From the NCBI GenBank assembly GCA_910584545.1, contig CAJUBC010000072.1, positions 1 to 8,297 on the forward strand: a stretch of 8,297 nucleotides of DNA, read 5' to 3'. The notes beneath the pieces are model-generated. The model did not search any database. It worked only from the letters and a program-made list of their open reading frames with translations, and had not been told where the DNA came from. This DNA comes from an uncultured Muribaculaceae bacterium (GTDB lineage: Bacteria > Bacteroidota > Bacteroidia > Bacteroidales > Muribaculaceae). Below are positions 5,766-8,297 of this stretch, piece by piece (the first letter of the stretch is position 1; every line of letters starts with the position of its first letter). Both the position numbers and the translations under genes were made by a program.

Positions 5766-5802
5766 TTTAATTATAATTTTAATTATTTGAATTTATAATA
5801 AC
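5763..5802. other. AT-rich stretch, candidate DNA unwinding element
   Basis: 37 of 40 bases are A or T, directly after the TTG array and ending at the nadA start codon. Within the candidate origin it is the best place for strand opening. It also forms the immediate 5' leader of nadA, where A/T-rich unstructured sequence aids translation in this phylum. Confidence 0.45.
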
Positions 5803-6750
5803 ATGAAAGAAAAAGAGGCCTCGCAGGCGGCGCTACGCGAAGAGATAGCCCGGTTGAAGAAAGAGAAGAACGCGTTGATCATGGCCCATTACTATCAGCG
5901 CGACGAGATACAGGAGATAGCTGATTTCATTGGCGACTCTCTGGCTCTGGCGCGTAAGGCCTCGGAGACGGACGCCGACATCATACTCATGTGCGGAGTC
6001 CACTTCATGGGAGAGACCGCCAAGATTCTCTGTCCCGACAAGAAGGTGCTGGTACCGGACCTCGGAGCCGGCTGCTCGCTGGCCGACAGCTGTCCCGCCG
6101 ATGAGTTCGCCGCTTTCGTAGCCGCGCATCCCGGCTATACCGTGGTGAGCTATGTCAACACCACCGCGGCGGTGAAGGCGCATACCGATATAGTGGTGAC
6201 ATCCGGAAACGCCCGCAAGGTGATAGACTCTCTTCCGGCCGACGAGAAGATAATATTCGGTCCCGACAGGAATCTCGGCAGCTATATAAACAGTGTGACC
6301 GGCCGCGACATGCTTCTCTGGAACGGCGCATGCCACGTGCACGACCGTTTCTCGCTCGAGGGGATAAGGAAGATGAAAGAGGAGCATCCGGGAGCCAAGG
6401 TGCTTGTCCATCCGGAATGCCGGCGTCAGCTGCAGCTGATAGCCGACAAGGTGGGAAGCACGGCCGCTCTGCTCGACTTCGCGCGCAACGACGAGGCCAG
6501 GGAATATATAGTTGTCACGGAAAGCGGAATTCTCTTCGAGATGCGCCGGAAATGTCCCGACAAGGTGTTTCTCGCCGCGCCGGCCGAGGATGCTGAATGC
6601 CAGTGCAACGAGTGCGACTATATGAAGATGAATACGCTCGAGAAGGTAGCCCGCGCGCTGCGTGAGGAGAGTCCCGAAATAAAGGTGGATCCGGAACTTG
6701 CCGCCCGTGCCATAAAGCCGATAGAGCGGATGCTGGAACTTAGCAAATGA
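5803..6750 (+). CDS. nadA: Quinolinate synthase A
   Basis: The [4Fe-4S] enzyme of de novo NAD synthesis, which condenses iminoaspartate (made by NadB) with dihydroxyacetone phosphate to give quinolinate. It has 315 residues, in the normal range. The three-fold pseudo-symmetric NadA fold shows its usual motifs: MAHYYQ (27-32), GVHFMGETAKIL (65-76), DLGAGCSLADSCP (86-98), YVNTTAAVKAHTD (117-129), FGPDRNLG (152-159), WNGACHVHDRF (173-183), HPEC (203-206) and TESG (239-242). The expected cluster ligands are Cys91, Cys177 and Cys271, the last in CQCNECDYMKMNT (266-278). The start is ATG 5803 after an almost pure A/T leader. nadB and nadC are not in the window. The methyltransferase frame overlaps its stop codon, suggesting co-transcription. 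It is the first gene on the right of the candidate origin. Confidence 0.97.
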   Translation: MKEKEASQAALREEIARLKKEKNALIMAHYYQRDEIQEIADFIGDSLALARKASETDADIILMCGVHFMGETAKILCPDKKVLVPDLGAGCSLADSCPADEFAAFVAAHPGYTVVSYVNTTAAVKAHTDIVVTSGNARKVIDSLPADEKIIFGPDRNLGSYINSVTGRDMLLWNGACHVHDRFSLEGIRKMKEEHPGAKVLVHPECRRQLQLIADKVGSTAALLDFARNDEAREYIVVTESGILFEMRRKCPDKVFLAAPAEDAECQCNECDYMKMNTLEKVARALREESPEIKVDPELAARAIKPIERMLELSK

Positions 6751-7310
6751 TCCATACTTTTAAGGAGAATATGGATCAGGACAGGAAGAAGAAAGATATA
6801 GTGGAACTGACACGGTACAGCGCGGGGGAGTTTCTGCACAGCGAGAAGCTCCCTCTGCGCGTGCTGGCCGACAATGTCAGGTCCATGCACAACATCGGCT
6901 CCATATTCCGCACCTCCGACGCGTTCAGCGTCGACGAGGTGATACTGGCAGGCATATCGGGTACTCCACCTCACCCGGAGATAGCGAAGACGGCGCTTGG
7001 AGCCGAGGAGTCAGTGCGCTGGAGCCATGTCGATGACGCGGTGGCCGAGGTACGGCGACTGCGGGAGGAGGGATGGACGGTATTGGCTTTGGAACAGGCG
7101 CACGGGAGTGTGCCTCTGTCGGACTTTCGTCCGGCTAAGGGGGAGAAATATCTACTCGTGGTGGGAAATGAGGTCCACGGAGTGAACCAGGAGATAGTGG
7201 ATATATGCGACAGGGTGATAGAGATACCGCAGTGCGGAGCCAAGCACAGCCTCAACGTGTCGGCGAGCGCCGCCATAGCGTTGTGGCATCTGTTCGCCGC
7301 TATCCGTTGA
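6747..7310 (+). CDS. SpoU/TrmH-family RNA 2'-O-methyltransferase
   Basis: A SPOUT-class enzyme that would transfer a methyl group from S-adenosylmethionine to a ribose 2'-OH in tRNA or rRNA. It has 187 residues from the ATG at 6747. The three SpoU motifs are clear: motif 1 LRVLADNVRSMHNIGSIFRT with the key Asn and Arg, motif 2 LLVVGNEVHGVNQEIVDICD, and motif 3 IPQCGAKHSLNVSASAAIAL, forming the trefoil knot that binds the cofactor. The RNA target (for example tRNA position 18 as in TrmH) cannot be fixed from sequence. The start is ambiguous: ATG 6747 overlaps the nadA stop as ATGA, while ATG 6771 (179 residues, starting MDQDRKKK) has AAGGAG three bases upstream. Both are in frame. It ends 7 nt from the stop of the convergent ketoisomerase. 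Confidence 0.9.
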   Translation: MIHTFKENMDQDRKKKDIVELTRYSAGEFLHSEKLPLRVLADNVRSMHNIGSIFRTSDAFSVDEVILAGISGTPPHPEIAKTALGAEESVRWSHVDDAVAEVRRLREEGWTVLALEQAHGSVPLSDFRPAKGEKYLLVVGNEVHGVNQEIVDICDRVIEIPQCGAKHSLNVSASAAIALWHLFAAIR

Positions 7311-7317
7311 CTATAGG

Positions 7318-7737
7318 TCAATAATCTTTTCCATATAGATTCCGCATGTACTCGAGGTACTCGTCGTAGTCGCGGATATAGTCATCTTCCGAATATGGTT
7401 TGGAGGAAAGCACCATGCATACCGAGCCGGAAGAGAAATTGTCGAGTGTGCGCCAGTAGTTGACGGGCACATACAGTCCGCGGTATGAGCGGTTGAGACT
7501 GAATTTATACTCTCTTATGCCGTCGGAGAGGATGACGTCGAAGCTGCCGCTCGCCGCCACGATCAGAGACTCGTTCTCCTTATGGGCATGACTTCCGCGG
7601 ACCACGCCGCCCGGGACATCGTATGTCCAGTACACGCGCGCTATGTCGAAAGGAATCTGGTCGCAGTTCTGTACGAAAGTGAGGTTGCCGCGATAGTCCT
7701 CGATCTTGGGCAGTTCAATTATCCTTGGAAGTTCCAT
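7318..7737 (-). CDS. FdtA/QdtA-like sugar-nucleotide 3,4-ketoisomerase (WxcM-like cupin)
   Basis: A 139-residue single-domain cupin of the FdtA/WxcM C-terminal family. Known members isomerise dTDP-4-keto-6-deoxyglucose by moving the keto group from C4 to C3, on the way to 3-amino or related deoxysugars for surface polysaccharides. Visible family features are DYRGNLTFVQ (14-23), IPFDIARVYWTYDVPGG (28-44) and RGSHAHKENE (47-56), with His50 and His52 matching the conserved active-site histidines, followed by cupin strands ending in PVNYWRTLDNFS and VLSSKPYSEDDYIRDYDEYL. I chose ATG 7735-7737; a TTG two codons upstream is the other option. No transaminase, dTDP-sugar synthase or glycosyltransferase lies nearby, so its pathway is unknown. 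In this family some proteins have other or no shown activity. Confidence 0.85.
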   Translation of the reverse strand: MELPRIIELPKIEDYRGNLTFVQNCDQIPFDIARVYWTYDVPGGVVRGSHAHKENESLIVAASGSFDVILSDGIREYKFSLNRSYRGLYVPVNYWRTLDNFSSGSVCMVLSSKPYSEDDYIRDYDEYLEYMRNLYGKDY

Positions 7738-7810
7738 AATCAATTAGACTTTGATACATCATTAAAACGATAGTTTGGGCTGTTTAGCATGGCTTGTGTA
7801 TACTTGTTAT

Positions 7811-7853
7811 GAAAAGGAAAAGGGAAGACTAATCTCTTCGACCGGTCTTCCCT
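7811..7853 (-). terminator. Hairpin with T-rich tail, minus strand
   Basis: AGGGAAGAC (7821-7829) and GTCTTCCCT (7845-7853) form a perfect 9-bp stem with a 15-nt loop. On the minus strand it is followed by TTTTCCTTTTC (7820-7811 and beyond), as an intrinsic terminator would be. It lies 74 nt upstream of the ketoisomerase start, so it would end a transcript coming from the right, where no protein gene is seen. Confidence 0.45.
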
Positions 7854-8142
7854 CAAGATAAAATTAAAATTAGGTTGAATCAAAACGTCATACATGTTTA
7901 TTAAAGCTTATGCTTATTTATAACTATGACACTACTTACAGTCAATATCCGCAATTGTAATCAATCAATTAGGTCCTTAGCCTTAGCTCTGGGTAAACAG
8001 AGCGCAAACGGAATTGACAACATACTAATGAAACAACTAATGATTGTCCTATTTTTATTCCCTAAACTGAATCACAAGCATTCGTCATGCCAATTTATCG
8101 ATGAATAGAAATATTGTTAATCATTATTTAGATTTTCACTAT

Positions 8143-8209
8143 GAAAAAATTCGCATCTCCATGCGACAGCAAAAGAAAAAAGAGTAACAATAGACTGATT
8201 TTCCTTTTG
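8143..8209 (-). ncRNA. Candidate small RNA of about 67 nt
   Basis: Directly after the promoter at 8216-8246 the minus strand can form two hairpins. Hairpin 1 pairs CAAAAGGAAAA (8209 down to 8199) with TTTTTCTTTTG (8180 down to 8170), 11 bp with one G-U pair. Hairpin 2 is TCGCAT, loop GGAG, ATGCGA (8166 down to 8151), followed by A and six T residues ending near 8144, a compact intrinsic terminator. A 24-codon frame (8213 to 8139) also fits here but resembles nothing known. The alternative is a terminated leader of a longer transcript. Confidence 0.4.
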
Positions 8210-8215
8210 TCATTG

Positions 8216-8246
8216 CAAAATTACACAAATTATTTTTAAAAGCAAT
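8216..8246 (-). promoter_or_regulatory. Bacteroides-type promoter, minus strand
   Basis: ATTG (8243-8246), 19 nt, then TAATTTTG (8216-8223), followed by CA. The -7 element is a perfect TAnnTTTG and the -33 element has one mismatch to TTTG; the 19-nt spacer is standard for this phylum. Transcription would start near 8209. Confidence 0.55.
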
Positions 8247-8297
8247 AGTTCGTTAAAAAATGGAATATAGGCTAAGCGGCATCAGTCGCCAAGCCAA

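Larger units (their letters stand above)
5340..5802. other. Candidate chromosomal replication origin (oriC)
   Basis: This AT-rich non-coding stretch carries a cluster of DnaA-box-like 9-mers of the form TTWTCNACA. On the plus strand they are ATATCGACA (5526), TTTTCTACA (5548), TTTTCAACG (5558), TTATCGACA (5598) and TTATCTACA (5734). On the minus strand they are TTTTCGACA (5357-5365), ATATCTACA (5368-5376), TTATCTACA (5610-5618) and TTGTCAACA (5665-5673). The known consensus is TTATNCACA, so each site differs at one or more positions, most consistently the sixth. A TTG array and a 40-bp stretch with only three G/C residues lie at the right end, as an unwinding element would. Neighbouring genes diverge from the region, as expected for leading-strand genes on both arms. 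dnaA is not in the window. Confidence 0.62.
7738..8297. other. Intergenic stretch without a convincing protein gene
   Basis: About 560 bp of low-GC DNA. Open frames are short (the longest is 60 codons on the plus strand, 7926-8108) and resemble no family I know. Visible structures are the minus-strand hairpin 7821-7853, a tandem CCTTAG pair (7975-7986), a perfect hairpin GCTCTG/CAGAGC (7986-8003), and the minus-strand promoter and hairpins at 8143-8246. No tRNA cloverleaf or tmRNA end was recognised. Confidence 0.6.

Noticed and set aside
5833..6411. Minus-strand 192-codon open frame
   Set aside because: Antisense to nadA and without recognisable motifs.
7926..8108. Plus-strand 60-codon open frame in the right-hand intergenic region
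   Set aside because: No ribosome-binding site or promoter, no family resemblance, and composition like the surrounding non-coding DNA.
7738..8297. tmRNA, RNase P RNA or degraded gene in the right-hand gap
   Set aside because: No tRNA-like ends, no characteristic conserved segments and no protein fragments in any frame that I could recognise.

Overview
The window looks like a chromosomal segment of a Bacteroidota bacterium, most likely order Bacteroidales. A gut lineage such as Muribaculaceae is possible, but that rank is only a guess. The signs are promoters of the Bacteroides type (TAnnTTTG at -7 with TTG/TTTG 19 nt upstream), few Shine-Dalgarno sequences, a Bacteroidales-type orphan tyrosine recombinase, a lipoprotein with an LSSC lipobox, and fairly GC-rich genes separated by very AT-rich gaps.

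Left part (1-2043, all minus strand): an N-acetylglucosaminidase with two LysM domains (2043 to 1138), then a lone tyrosine recombinase (1014 to 97). A perfect 15-bp inverted repeat covers the recombinase start codon. A short element containing ACAAAAACCGG and ACTCGG recurs on both sides of the recombinase gene.

Centre-left (2044-4548): a divergent intergenic region holds a minus-strand promoter, a cUUCGg hairpin terminator and an unusual repeat-rich leader with imperfect 9-nt units. Then come cytidine deaminase (cdd) and a small lipoprotein on the plus strand, converging on a stand-alone glutamate-synthase-small-subunit-type flavoprotein on the minus strand.

Centre (4549-5802): a nitroreductase on the minus strand, then 543 bp of AT-rich non-coding DNA. 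This gap carries at least eight DnaA-box-like 9-mers, a TTG trinucleotide array directly after one box, and a 40-bp stretch that is more than 90% A+T. Genes on both sides are transcribed away from it. I read it as a candidate chromosomal replication origin (oriC), the most interesting object here. dnaA itself is not in the window.

Right part (5803-8297): nadA (quinolinate synthase) overlaps a SpoU/TrmH-type RNA methyltransferase on the plus strand. That gene converges, 7 nt apart, on a minus-strand FdtA/WxcM-type sugar ketoisomerase. The last 560 bp hold no convincing protein gene. They do carry a good minus-strand promoter followed by two hairpins and a U-tract (a candidate small RNA of about 67 nt) and a second minus-strand terminator-like hairpin.

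The genes are mostly unlinked housekeeping and envelope functions (NAD synthesis, pyrimidine salvage, redox, cell-wall turnover, RNA methylation, sugar-nucleotide modification) and do not form one pathway. No CRISPR array, tRNA, rRNA, insertion sequence or defence system was seen.
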